NCBI GenBank assembly: GCA_019635635.1 | Contig: JAHBZB010000001.1 | Coordinates: 1,673,780 to 1,737,779 of the forward strand | Direction of reading: 5' to 3' | DNA: 64,000 bases | Origin: Xanthobacteraceae bacterium | GTDB taxonomy: Bacteria > Pseudomonadota > Alphaproteobacteria > Rhizobiales > Xanthobacteraceae | In this document: one piece after another, positions 38,398-47,930 of the stretch | How the letters are laid out: every line of letters begins with the position of its first letter | Position numbering within the stretch: the stretch's first letter is position 1 | The notes under the pieces: generated by a model | Database searches by the model: none | The model's input: only the letters and a program-made list of their open reading frames with translations | Told to the model about the DNA's origin: nothing | Made by a program: the position numbers and the translations under genes

Positions 38398-39198
38398 TCA
38401 CTTAAGCTTCGTGATCAGCTCCATCGCCGCCGCGGGCGCGCGGACTTTGCCTTCGTGAATGAAGTAGATGAAGACGTCGCGTGGTTTCGCGGCGGGTTTT
38501 GTTTTGTCCGCATGCGGAAGCGAGGCGATGTCCTTGCCCGAGGCCCATGCTTTTGCGTGCTTCGCCCATGTTTCGATGTCTTTCGACGGATAGCCGGTCT
38601 TTACTTTATCCTTGCCGCGTTGGAGCCGCGCATAGGCGAAGTCGCCGGTGATGTCGGCGATGTTCACATAATCGACGTGATCGGTGTAGCAGATCGAAAC
38701 GCTGAATTCGCGCGCGAGCTTGATGAAGGCGGGCGTCGAGAAGGTTTCGCTGCGGGGCTCGACGACATGGCGGATTTTGCGGCCGTCGAATTTCTGCGGC
38801 AACAATTCCAGAAACTTTCCGAAGTCGGCTTCGTCGAATTTCTTCGTCGGCGCAAACTGCCAGAGCAGTGGACCGAGCTTGTCGCCGAGTTCGGCGATGC
38901 CGGAATCCATAAAGCGTTTGATCGAGTCGCCGGCTTCGGCAAGCACGCGGCGGTTCACGGCATAACGCACGCCCTTGAGCGAAAACACGAAGCCGTCCGG
39001 CACTTCGCTCGCCCACTTCCGATACGTCTTGGCATTCTGCGTGCGATAGAAGGTGCCGTTCACTTCGATCGAGGTAAGCTGGCGGCTCGCATATTCCAGT
39101 TCCTTCGCGTGCACCAAACCCTTCGGGTAAAACACGCCGCGCCAGGGCTCGTAAGTCCAGCCGCCGATGCCTGCGTAAATCTTGCCTTGCTTTGCCAT
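38398..39198 (-). CDS. DUF72 family protein (YecE-like)
   Basis: 266 residues, TIM-barrel DUF72. N-terminus MAKQGKIYAGIGGWTYEPWRGVFYP and later FYRTQNAKTYRKWASEVPDGFVFSLK, then GPLLWQFAPTKKFD and FAYARLQRG are diagnostic. Function is not known; members often pair with DUF488, as here, where the start codon shares one base with the stop of the DUF488 gene. The frame open to 39315 has no support beyond the ATG at 39198. Confidence 0.92.
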   Translation of the reverse strand: MAKQGKIYAGIGGWTYEPWRGVFYPKGLVHAKELEYASRQLTSIEVNGTFYRTQNAKTYRKWASEVPDGFVFSLKGVRYAVNRRVLAEAGDSIKRFMDSGIAELGDKLGPLLWQFAPTKKFDEADFGKFLELLPQKFDGRKIRHVVEPRSETFSTPAFIKLAREFSVSICYTDHVDYVNIADITGDFAYARLQRGKDKVKTGYPSKDIETWAKHAKAWASGKDIASLPHADKTKPAAKPRDVFIYFIHEGKVRAPAAAMELITKLK

Positions 39199-39656
39199 CA
39201 GATGAAATGCCCCGGAAACAGATCGACGATCTTCGCGCCGGTTTCTTCCGCCACCCGTTGCGCGATCTTGCTGCGGTGACATTCTTCCGGCTTGCGCTCG
39301 TAGCACAACAGGCAAACCTTCTTACCCGCCTCCACGAGTTTGTTCAGTTCGGCGAGTTCCTCCTGCGCGGCCTTGGTCTTGATGTGCTTGCCGTAGATTT
39401 TCCAGAGCGTCTTGTAGTTGCCCGAACGCGCCGCCTCGCGCCCTTCCGCGGGTGTCCCGAGCTTCTGGAAATGCAGATAGGCGATTCCTGCCTCATCCAG
39501 CGCGGCCGATAGCGCTTTCTTGGAAAAGCCGGGCCGGCGGGACGCCGCGACCGCGCGAGTATCGACCAAAATCTTCACTTTGGCCCGTTTCAGCGCGTCG
39601 ATGACGTCGGCGAGCGGCGTTTCCTGATAGCCGATTGTGAACAGGGAAGCTGCCAT
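39198..39656 (-). CDS. DUF488 family protein
   Basis: 152 residues. Start MAASLFTIGYQETPLADVIDALK, then VKILVDTRAVAASRRPGFSKKAL and a C-terminal LLCYERKPEECHRSKIAQ with the conserved C-x6-CHR motif of the family. No biochemical function is established. Coupled by a one-base overlap to the DUF72 gene downstream. Confidence 0.92.
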   Translation of the reverse strand: MAASLFTIGYQETPLADVIDALKRAKVKILVDTRAVAASRRPGFSKKALSAALDEAGIAYLHFQKLGTPAEGREAARSGNYKTLWKIYGKHIKTKAAQEELAELNKLVEAGKKVCLLCYERKPEECHRSKIAQRVAEETGAKIVDLFPGHFI

Positions 39657-39793
39657 GCCGTTCCTTGCTTCCGGGGGCCTTCACAAAAATTCCGCCCGGT
39701 GAAACCATCTTTATACGAACCGTGTTCCGGCAATAGTGCCAGGTGAACGCGGCGGTGCCGCGGCGCGGCCAACAACATTTTTGGGAGGTTTTC

Positions 39794-40519
39794 ATGCTTG
39801 CAGTCAATCGCCGCGCTCTCCTTATGGGCGCCGCCGCGGTGAGCGCTTATGCGACCGTCCGCAGCAATTATGTCTTTGCGCAAGGCGCAGACGGGCCGAT
39901 CAAGCAGGCGCCGTTGCCCTACGCTCCCGACAAGAACGAGCCGCATATCGATGCGATGACGATGGAGATCCATTACGGCAAACATCACGCCGCCTATGTC
40001 GCCAACCTGAACAACGCGGCAAAGAACAACGCCGAAGCCTTCAAGATGCCGATTCAGGAAATGCTCGCGAAGCTCGCGAACCTGCCGGAAGGCATCCGCA
40101 CGCTCGTGCGCAACAACGGCGGCGGACACGCAAACCACACCATGTTCTGGCAGATTATGGGCGGCTCCGGCGGCGAGCCGAGTGGGGCGATCGCGGACGC
40201 GATCAAAGCGTCGTTTGGCGACTTTTCGAAATTGCAGGAGCAGTTCAATGCGCGGGGCGCGGGGCAGTTCGGCTCCGGCTGGGTTTTTGTGACCTCCGAC
40301 AAGGACGGCAAGCTCGGGCTCGAAGCGCGTCCGAACCAGGACTCGCCGCTGATGTTCGGCAAGATGCCGCTTTTCGGCAACGACGTCTGGGAGCATGCTT
40401 ATTATCTCAAATACCAGAACCGCCGCGCCGACTATCTCAAGGCGTGGTGGAACGTCGTGAACTGGGACATCATCAACCAGCGCTACGCCGATGCGAAAGC
40501 AGGCAAGTTCACGGTCTGA
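39794..40519 (+). CDS. Exported Fe/Mn superoxide dismutase
   Basis: 241 residues, about 40 longer than a cytosolic SodB owing to an N-terminal signal: MLAVNRRALLMGAAAVSAYA, with twin arginines at 6-7, pointing to Tat export. The metal ligands are in HYGKHHAAYV, HANHTMFW and DVWEHAYY; the last ligand set and GPLMFG-like text (SPLMFGKMPLF) match Fe/Mn SODs. The SOD core otherwise aligns well, with the usual GSGWVFV. GGGAGG ribosome site before the ATG. Stands alone, divergent from DUF488. Metal (Fe or Mn) not decided. Confidence 0.88.
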   Translation: MLAVNRRALLMGAAAVSAYATVRSNYVFAQGADGPIKQAPLPYAPDKNEPHIDAMTMEIHYGKHHAAYVANLNNAAKNNAEAFKMPIQEMLAKLANLPEGIRTLVRNNGGGHANHTMFWQIMGGSGGEPSGAIADAIKASFGDFSKLQEQFNARGAGQFGSGWVFVTSDKDGKLGLEARPNQDSPLMFGKMPLFGNDVWEHAYYLKYQNRRADYLKAWWNVVNWDIINQRYADAKAGKFTV

Positions 40520-40537
40520 TTTTGCAAGGCAGATGCG

Positions 40538-40567
40538 AAAGGGCGCGGCTTCGGCTGCGCCCTTTTT
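40538..40567 (+). terminator. Terminator after the superoxide dismutase gene
   Basis: AAAGGGCGCGGC pairs with GCTGCGCCCTTT (one G-U pair) around TTCG, followed by further T. Confidence 0.93.
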
Positions 40568-40606
40568 CATGGCATAACGCAGCGCGAAATTGTTGGGAGA
40601 AAAGCG

Positions 40607-41524
40607 ATGCGCGTTGCGGTGATGGCGACTGGTGCCTTGGGTGCTTACTTCGGCGGCAGGTTAGCCGAAGCCGGGCACGAGGTGCACTTCATCGCGCGCG
40701 GCGCGCATAAGGACGCGATCGAGAAGAACGGGCTCAAGGTCGAAAGCCCGCTCGGCAATATGCTCATCAAGCCCGCCAAGGTTGCTGACGATCCGGCCAA
40801 GGTCGGCTTGGTCGATGTCGTGCTGTTCGCGGTAAAGCTCTGGGACACCGAGAAGGCGGGGGAGTTATCGAAGCCGTTCGTGAACAAGGATACGCGCGTG
40901 CTCTCGATGCTGAACGGCATCGATTCCGTGGACCGGCTCACGCCTATTCTTGGAGATATCGTCTGCGCAGCGCCGACGCGCATTTCGGCGGTGATTTCCG
41001 CGCCGGGCGTGATTTCACATAAGGGCACGTTCGCGAATTTCCGCTGCGGTTTTCTCGACGGCCGCGACGATGCGCGCCTGGAGTCGCTGGTCGAAGAAAT
41101 GCGGGCGGCGAAGGTCGATGCGACCTTCTCGAAAAGCGCGAAAAAAGATATGTGGGAGAAATTCATCTTTCTCGACGGCATGTCGGGCGCGACGGCAAGT
41201 ACGCGCCAGCCGATCGGTCCGCTGCTGGCCGATCCCGACACGCATGCGCTGTTCCACGACCTGATGAAGGAAGTGGAGACGATCGGGCTGAAGCAGGGAA
41301 TTCCGCTCGAGGGCCTCGCCGACAAGTCGCTCGCGTTTGCAAAGGGCGCGCCGCCGCATCTGAAAGCATCGATGCTCGAAGACCTCGAGCGCGGCAACCG
41401 GCTCGAACTCGACTGGCTGCAAGCCAAAGTGGTCGAACTCGGCAGGCAACTCGGCGTGCCGACGCCGGCGAACGAGTATGTTTACAAGGTGCTGAAGCTC
41501 TTGCGGAACGGGAAGCCCGCGTAA
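40607..41524 (+). CDS. Ketopantoate reductase family protein (ApbA/PanE-like)
   Basis: 305 residues. Rossmann N-terminus MRVAVMATGALGAYFGGRLAEAG, LLFAVKLWDT-type text in the middle (VVLFAVKLWDTEKA), and the C-terminal ApbA domain with KDMWEKFIFLDGMSGATA (catalytic Lys region). True PanE reduces ketopantoate for pantothenate synthesis; the first glycine of the GxGxxG is shifted (ATGALG), and many family members act on other 2-keto acids, so no symbol is given. No operon partner is certain; an amine oxidase gene follows after 58 bp. Confidence 0.82.
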   Translation: MRVAVMATGALGAYFGGRLAEAGHEVHFIARGAHKDAIEKNGLKVESPLGNMLIKPAKVADDPAKVGLVDVVLFAVKLWDTEKAGELSKPFVNKDTRVLSMLNGIDSVDRLTPILGDIVCAAPTRISAVISAPGVISHKGTFANFRCGFLDGRDDARLESLVEEMRAAKVDATFSKSAKKDMWEKFIFLDGMSGATASTRQPIGPLLADPDTHALFHDLMKEVETIGLKQGIPLEGLADKSLAFAKGAPPHLKASMLEDLERGNRLELDWLQAKVVELGRQLGVPTPANEYVYKVLKLLRNGKPA

Positions 41525-41582
41525 GATCGGCGATGGCGCCTGCCTGCGCAAAACTCTATCATTGCCGGGCAAGGGGAAGCCA

Positions 41583-43226
41583 ATGCCGGCAATTACGTTC
41601 AAGGCTCCAGCGGATTACACGCAAGCGGAATATTCGAAGCTTCTGAACGATTGGGAGAGCGAGCATCCCAGATCGCAGGACCGGAAAGACATCGCCGTCG
41701 TCGGCGCCGGGATGTCCGGGCTTCTCTGCGCATGGCTGTTGCTGCGTGCGGGTCATCGCGTCCGCATCTATGAAGCGAACAATATTCCGGGCGGCAGGGT
41801 GAAGACGCTGCGCGACGGGTTCACGAATGGGCTTTATGCGGAAGCGGGCGCGATGCGCATTCCGGTAAAGCACAGGCTGACGCTCGACCTCGTGCAGCGT
41901 TTCGGGCTTTCGACCTGGAACTTCAAAAACTCCTGCGACCAGACCTTTCTTCATTTCGGCAACAGGAAAACGCCGCGTACCCGGGTCAAGGCCGAGAAGC
42001 TCGGTCCGCTCGGCATGTTCGGACTAGGAAAAGATGATTCCGCCTATGAGCAACCCGCAGACCAGATTTTTCTTCTTTGCCTGAATAATTTTATCAGACG
42101 GAAGTGTGAACTTCCCGATGATTTTACGGTAGACGAAATCAGGGAGAATTCGTCCGCGCCGGAAGATCTCACGAAATATCACCGGATACGCGCCGCGCTC
42201 GACGCACTTTCGCTGCGCGAATTTCTGAAGGACGAGGCCTATCTTACCCGCGAGAAAAAGCCGGAGACCAAACTCTCGGCGGCGGCACAGGATTTCGTGG
42301 TGCTGATCGAGAATCTGGAGAGCCTGCTTTCGACCTCTATGACGGCGGTGCTTGACGATCTGCTGGCGCTCGGAAGCCACGAATACAAACAGATCGCGGG
42401 CGGCATGGATCTTTTGCCGCGGCGGCTTTCGGAGGAACTGGCCGGTATTACCGAATACAACCAGCGCATCGTCGCAGCCGATACCAACGACAAGCTGCGC
42501 ACCGACCGGGTTTATGTCGAGCTGGAGAACCGCGCGACCGGCAACAAGTCGATCCGGAAGTTCGATCTGATCGTCTACGCCATTCCGTTCACCGGCCTGC
42601 GGCACATCAAGACCAACGGATTTACCGATTTTGCGAAGAACCGCGCGATCCGGCAATTGCATTACGACAATGCCTGCAAGGTCATTCTCGAATTTTCTGC
42701 GCCGTTCTGGGAAGAGGAGAAAATCACCGGCGGCTCGACGATCACCGATTTTCCGATTCGCCGCATTGTGTATCCGATCAGGGAACAACACGAGGGTAAG
42801 CACGGGCATTGCGTATTGCTTGCGAGTTATACCTGGGGCGCGGACAGCCTGCGCTGGAGCGCGTTGAAGCCGCACGACCGCGTCCGTCACGCGCTGAGCG
42901 ATGTGGCGCGGGTGCATGGCACAACCTACGAAGAGCTTGCGCCGAAATGCGTCGGCGGCATGTCGCACACCTGGGATCAGGACGAATTTGCAAGCGGCGC
43001 CTTCGCACTGTTCGAGCCCTATCAACTCGGCGACCTCTTCACCGACGTCTGGCGGCCTTCGGGCATGTCGCACTATTGCGGCGAACACACCTCGCTGAAA
43101 CACGGCTGGATCGAAGGGGCGGTGGAGTCCGCGATCCGCTGCGCGACGGAAATCTGCGCGCGCATCGCCGCCGATCCGGGACTGATCGAGAAGCACGAGG
43201 CTTCGAAGGGCCCGGAGTTTGTCTGA
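41583..43226 (+). CDS. Flavin-containing amine oxidase (L-amino acid oxidase-like)
   Basis: 547 residues. Rossmann dinucleotide site DIAVVGAGMSGLLCAWLLLRAGH (about 35-57) followed by the GGR motif NIPGGRVKTL, and the C-terminal FAD segment CGEHTSLKHGWIEGAVESAIR. Overall form fits the monoamine oxidase/L-amino acid oxidase family, which oxidises amines to imines with H2O2 release. No signal peptide seen. The ATG at 41583 has AAGGGGAA before it; a TTG at 41562 is rejected. Substrate not determined. Ends at a clear terminator. Confidence 0.85.
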   Translation: MPAITFKAPADYTQAEYSKLLNDWESEHPRSQDRKDIAVVGAGMSGLLCAWLLLRAGHRVRIYEANNIPGGRVKTLRDGFTNGLYAEAGAMRIPVKHRLTLDLVQRFGLSTWNFKNSCDQTFLHFGNRKTPRTRVKAEKLGPLGMFGLGKDDSAYEQPADQIFLLCLNNFIRRKCELPDDFTVDEIRENSSAPEDLTKYHRIRAALDALSLREFLKDEAYLTREKKPETKLSAAAQDFVVLIENLESLLSTSMTAVLDDLLALGSHEYKQIAGGMDLLPRRLSEELAGITEYNQRIVAADTNDKLRTDRVYVELENRATGNKSIRKFDLIVYAIPFTGLRHIKTNGFTDFAKNRAIRQLHYDNACKVILEFSAPFWEEEKITGGSTITDFPIRRIVYPIREQHEGKHGHCVLLASYTWGADSLRWSALKPHDRVRHALSDVARVHGTTYEELAPKCVGGMSHTWDQDEFASGAFALFEPYQLGDLFTDVWRPSGMSHYCGEHTSLKHGWIEGAVESAIRCATEICARIAADPGLIEKHEASKGPEFV

Positions 43227-43230
43227 CAAA

Positions 43231-43256
43231 AAAGCCCGCTCCGAGGAGCGGGCTTT
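43231..43256. terminator. Bidirectional terminator amine oxidase / groEL
   Basis: AAAGCCCGCTC pairs with GAGCGGGCTTT around CGAG; A-run before, T-rich after, convergent genes. Confidence 0.93.
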
Positions 43257-43281
43257 CTTCTTTTGTATTCAGCAGAGCGGA

Positions 43282-44928
<1,647 letters not shown>

Positions 44929-44951
44929 CTACTCCTGATTCCGGTTGGCGC

Positions 44952-45266
44952 TTACGCGGCCTTTTTCTTCGACGCGGTCTTTTCGATCACGCCGAGGACG
45001 TCGGATTCTTTCATGATGATGAGATCTTCGCCGTCGATCTTCACTTCGGTGCCGGACCACTTGCCGAACAGGATGTGGTCGCCAACCTTGATGTCGATCG
45101 GGATGAGCTTGCCGGCTTCGTCGCGGCCACCCTGGCCGACGGCGATCACTTCGCCTTCGGCCGGCTTTTCCTTCGCGGAATCCGGAATGATGATGCCCGA
45201 CTTCGTGCGCTCGTCGGCCTCGATGCGGCGGACGACAACACGGTCATGCAGCGGACGGAATTTCAT
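44952..45266 (-). CDS. groES: 10 kDa co-chaperonin GroES
   Basis: 104 residues. Lid of the GroEL chamber. [35 protein letters not shown] carries the mobile loop that binds GroEL, followed by [33 protein letters not shown]. First gene of groESL, with HrcA-type control inferred from the CIRCE element 125 bp upstream. Confidence 0.98.
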   Translation of the reverse strand: MKFRPLHDRVVVRRIEADERTKSGIIIPDSAKEKPAEGEVIAVGQGGRDEAGKLIPIDIKVGDHILFGKWSGTEVKIDGEDLIIMKESDVLGVIEKTASKKKAA

Positions 45267-45390
45267 AGATAGTCCTCCAAGACCTTGATTTTTGAAGCGA
45301 ATTGGATGTTTCAGCGCGTCAGGGATTGACCTCGCCTGAGCGCGAGATGGGGCGGGGTTTTCCCGCCTTCAAGGCCGGGAGTCAAATTTT

Positions 45391-45417
45391 TTGGCACTGG
45401 GCGAGTTTGAGTGCCAA
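45391..45417 (-). promoter_or_regulatory. CIRCE element (HrcA operator) of groESL
   Basis: TTGGCACTG-N9-GAGTGCCAA, exactly the 9-9-9 layout of CIRCE with one mismatch in the inner base of one arm. It lies 125 bp before the groES start. HrcA bound here represses groESL in the absence of heat stress. The -35/-10 elements are not clear to me. Confidence 0.9.
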
Positions 45418-45553
45418 GACTCGCCAGGGTTGTTAGCCACCGGGGAGCGCGGCTGCTAGTGCTTTGATTCTAAACATAAAAATCAAATTTCAGGCTTGTC
45501 ATTGACCGCGAACAAGCAAACCATCGGACTGTCTGTCGCATTAAGGATGTCCG

Positions 45554-45829
45554 ATGAATCGCATCTCCGACGACTTCCGGAAGCAGCTCGACGGCTACGG
45601 CCTGACGACCGCGCAAATCCTCTACCGGCTACCGGACCACCCCAGTTTTCTCCAGACTTTCGTCTGGCAGGAATACGACCTGTTTCCGCGCTTTCCGACG
45701 CTTTCGCGCTTCCTCGATTTCTGGGCGAGGGAGCTTTCCGGCCCGTTGTACTCGGTGAGGGTGGCGCATGCGCGGCTGATCAAGCCCTCGGAGTTTCGGG
45801 CGGTGAACGGGGAGTATTGGTTGAATTAG
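45554..45829 (+). CDS. usg: Usg family protein
   Basis: 91 residues. Matches the small alphaproteobacterial 'usg' family: YGLTTAQILYRLPDHPSFLQTFVWQEYDLFPRFP, then LSRFLDFWARELSGPLYSVRVAHARLIKPSEFRAV. No function is established. Divergent from groES; ATG at 45554. Confidence 0.88.
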   Translation: MNRISDDFRKQLDGYGLTTAQILYRLPDHPSFLQTFVWQEYDLFPRFPTLSRFLDFWARELSGPLYSVRVAHARLIKPSEFRAVNGEYWLN

Positions 45830-46357
45830 CGCAGCCTCCATCGTTTCCGCGCGCCGGAAGCGCCGGGGTGTGATGAGAGCCGCCCGCGGAAAAATTCCGA
45901 GGGCGCGCGGGATGCCGCGTACGCCAGAAGGCTTCCGCGGCCCTCTGCACGAAAGGAAAAGTGCAGAGGAGTCTCAGCCGCGAGCGAACCGGCGAAACCG
46001 GCATCCCGCGCGCGGTTGATTTTCGGCTTTCCTTCGTTCGATCCCCGGAGGACTGACCAAGTTATCCTCCGCTGGCGGACCTTCTTCGACCTCGCCGTAC
46101 TTGCGTTGGCACGCTTTCCAGACGAAGCCGCCAAGGAAGGTCCTTGTGACACGCGGCAGGCGCGCCGGAACCGGACGACTTCAGCCGCCGCGAACCCCGC
46201 GTTGCGTAACGCGAAGCACGCGGCCAACCGCTTTCCCGCTCCGCGCTTCAAGCGCCCTAGAAACGCCCCTCGGAGAGGAACGGGATTAATAAGAATATAG
46301 TCCTAGTCTATGGCGGGAGTGAGGCGGCAGACAGATCTTTTGACTCGACGAATAGAA
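45830..46357. other. Structured intergenic stretch, no gene seen
   Basis: About 530 bp between usg and the terminator of the dsrE-like operon with no believable frame. It holds many inverted repeats. The main one (45903-46013) is listed apart. Others are CGGAGGA/TCCTCCG (46046-46071) and the near-palindrome GCGTTGCGTAACGC at 46199-46212. It looks like a decayed interspersed repeat or a structured RNA; I recognise neither. Confidence 0.45.
45903..46013. repeat. Large imperfect inverted repeat, REP-like or RNA gene candidate
   Basis: Outer arms GCGCGCGGGATGCCG (45903-45917) and its exact complement at 45999-46013, 15 bp. Inside is a second perfect stem, CCTCTGCAC (45942-45950) with GTGCAGAGG (45961-45969) around a purine-rich loop, and shorter CCGCGG/CCGC pairing. 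The whole would fold into a branched rod of about 110 nt. Copy number in the genome cannot be known here. Confidence 0.6.
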
Positions 46358-46383
46358 AAAGGCCGGACTTCTGTCCGGCCTTT
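46358..46383 (-). terminator. Terminator of the soft-sulfur ABC/NifU-like/DsrE-like operon
   Basis: AAAGGCCGGAC pairs with GTCCGGCCTTT around TTCT. The A-run on the plus strand gives a U-run for minus-strand transcripts from the dsrE-like gene. Confidence 0.93.
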
Positions 46384-46404
46384 CCATTTTTATGCGCGCT
46401 CAGC

Positions 46405-46743
46405 TCAGAGCGTGATCACCTGATCCGGCATGTTGCCGGAGAGCGCCTTGTAGAGATCGGGGAAGCAGCCGATCGGCACGCCTTCCATGAGCTTGTCGGC
46501 GATTTCGCGCTCGTAGCAGCACTGGTCGCAACCCATAAGCAGCATGCCCTTGGCTTTCGCGACCTTGTTCAGCCGCTCGCCGATCGGGTTTCCCTTCACG
46601 AGCACGAAGTTGTTGTCCTCGAAGAAGAACATGCCGGCGACATCGACGCCGTGCCGGTTCTCTTCCAGCTGCGGCAGGATCATCTTGGCGAGAACGTAGG
46701 AGACGTTATGCCGTTGCGTGGCGAAGATGTAGGCGACTTTCAT
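46405..46743 (-). CDS. DsrE-like small protein with CxxCC motif
   Basis: 112 residues. Single-domain DsrE/DsrF-like fold: MKVAYIFATQRHNVSYVLAKMILPQLEE, GMFFFEDNNFVLVKG, then MGCDQCCYEREIADKLMEGVPIGCFPDLY. Cysteines 72, 75, 76 (CDQCC) and 93 are positioned where DsrE relatives carry persulfide sulfur. GGGGG ribosome site just before the ATG. The first 38 bp overlap the end of the NifU-like gene. Last gene of the five-gene operon. I recall a similar DsrE-type protein named SaoD in a clostridial cluster that also has an ABC transporter; this link is from memory and unchecked. Sulfur or soft-metal handling is inferred. Confidence 0.75.
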   Translation of the reverse strand: MKVAYIFATQRHNVSYVLAKMILPQLEENRHGVDVAGMFFFEDNNFVLVKGNPIGERLNKVAKAKGMLLMGCDQCCYEREIADKLMEGVPIGCFPDLYKALSGNMPDQVITL

Positions 46744-47155
46744 TCGTTACCCCCTGTTGAAGCGTTGCAATCGAAATTGCGGAACGAAGTGCGGCGACCG
46801 CGAGATTGGCGCGGTCGCGGCGAAAGAGCGGAACGCCCTCGAGATCGTCGATCAGCGTCTGCGGCGCGATCGCGATAGCCGAGCTGAGCGAGAGCTTCTC
46901 GGCTTCTTCCGCAAGCACTTCCGCATAGGCGGTCAGCGCCACGCAGGACGTCACGCGGAAGCGCACGGCTTCGATGAGGCCGTGTTCGATCTTCAGGCTG
47001 AATTGCGCCTCAAGGCCGTTCGCGTCGGTGATTTTCTTTCCGGCAATCGCAAAAGGCTCGGTGCGGTTGCGGCGCAGGCCGCGGTCGAAGCAATCGCTGA
47101 CATTCCGGCGGCGCGAGACACCGCAACAGCCTCGCGTGCATTCGTCCGCATTCAT
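46706..47155 (-). CDS. Degenerate NifU/IscU-like protein with cysteine-rich N-terminus
   Basis: 149 residues. Residues about 32-130 follow the NifU N-terminal (IscU) fold: FSLKIEHGLIEAVRFRVTSCVALTAYAEVLAEEAEKLSL, then LEGVPLFRRDRANLAVAALRSAI. Of the three scaffold cysteines only C71 (SCVAL) remains; the CGD region reads TDANGLEA and the KxHCS region reads RDRANL. A new cysteine-rich head is present instead: C6, C10, C11 (ECTRGCC) and C22. It begins one base after the permease stop and overlaps the dsrE-like gene by 38 bp. It is not a standard Fe-S scaffold; a sulfur- or metal-carrier role is inferred. Confidence 0.65.
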   Translation of the reverse strand: MNADECTRGCCGVSRRRNVSDCFDRGLRRNRTEPFAIAGKKITDANGLEAQFSLKIEHGLIEAVRFRVTSCVALTAYAEVLAEEAEKLSLSSAIAIAPQTLIDDLEGVPLFRRDRANLAVAALRSAISIATLQQGVTNESRLHLRHATA

Positions 47156-47156
47156 G

Positions 47157-47930
47157 TCAGCGCCACTGCATCAGATACTTCTCGATCTGGTTCGCGATCG
47201 CGAAGATGATGAGCACGACGATAAGAATGAGCAGCACCAGCGCCATCATCAGCGAGGCATTGTAGCTGCTCTGCGCGAATTGAATGAGATAGCCGAGGCC
47301 GCGGCTGGAGCCCACGAATTCGCCGACCACCGCGCCGGTGAACGCGAAACCGACCGAGACTTTCAGGTTTTGCAGCACCGAGGCGGCAACGGAGGGCAAA
47401 TAGACCTGCCGGATCAGCGCCCAGCGGCCGCCGCCGAGCGTGATTACGCGCTCCACCAGCCTGCGGTCGATGTTGCGGATGCTGCCGAAGACGTTGAAGA
47501 AAATAACGACGGCGACGAGCACGAAGGCGAGCGCGACTTTCGAGCCGAGGCCGATGCCGAACCAGATCAGGAACAGCGGCGCGAGAATGACGCGCGGGAT
47601 TGCGTTCAGCACGAGCATGATCGGCTCGATCAGTTCGGAGATAACCCGCACGAGGGCTGCGAGAATTCCGAACACGACGCCCGCCAGAACGCCGAGCGCA
47701 AGGCCGAGCAGGGCGGCGGTAAAGGTCGCCTGCATGTGGACCCAGATTTTCGAATCCGAGAACAGGTCGCGCAGCGTGACGCCGATTGCCGACGGGCGCG
47801 GCATATATAGCGGATTCAGATAGCCATAGATGCCGGCGAGTTCCCACAGGCCGAGCACGATGCCGAGCATCACGATCTGCCGGAGGATCGCGTAGCGCGG
47901 CTTCATGATCGTATTGGCGAAGGCGCTCAT
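47157..47930 (-). CDS. ABC transporter permease, SsuC/TauC-like
   Basis: 257 residues, about six membrane helices. The coupling motif is GSIRNIDRRLVERVITLGGGRWALIRQVYLPS, with preceding NAIPRVILAPLFLIWFGIGLGSKVAL, the text of nitrate/sulfonate/taurine-type permeases. The ATG at 47930 overlaps the ATPase stop as ATGA; the longer frame to 48380 lies inside the ATPase gene and is rejected. Middle gene of the operon. Confidence 0.92.
   Translation of the reverse strand: MSAFANTIMKPRYAILRQIVMLGIVLGLWELAGIYGYLNPLYMPRPSAIGVTLRDLFSDSKIWVHMQATFTAALLGLALGVLAGVVFGILAALVRVISELIEPIMLVLNAIPRVILAPLFLIWFGIGLGSKVALAFVLVAVVIFFNVFGSIRNIDRRLVERVITLGGGRWALIRQVYLPSVAASVLQNLKVSVGFAFTGAVVGEFVGSSRGLGYLIQFAQSSYNASLMMALVLLILIVVLIIFAIANQIEKYLMQWR

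Noticed and set aside
45496..45873. 125-residue plus-strand frame overlapping usg
   Set aside because: The usg frame matches a known family; this one is a GC-driven shadow.
46030..46050. T-loop-like text (CGTTCGATCCCC) suggesting a tRNA
   Set aside because: No matching T-stem, anticodon arm or acceptor stem around it.
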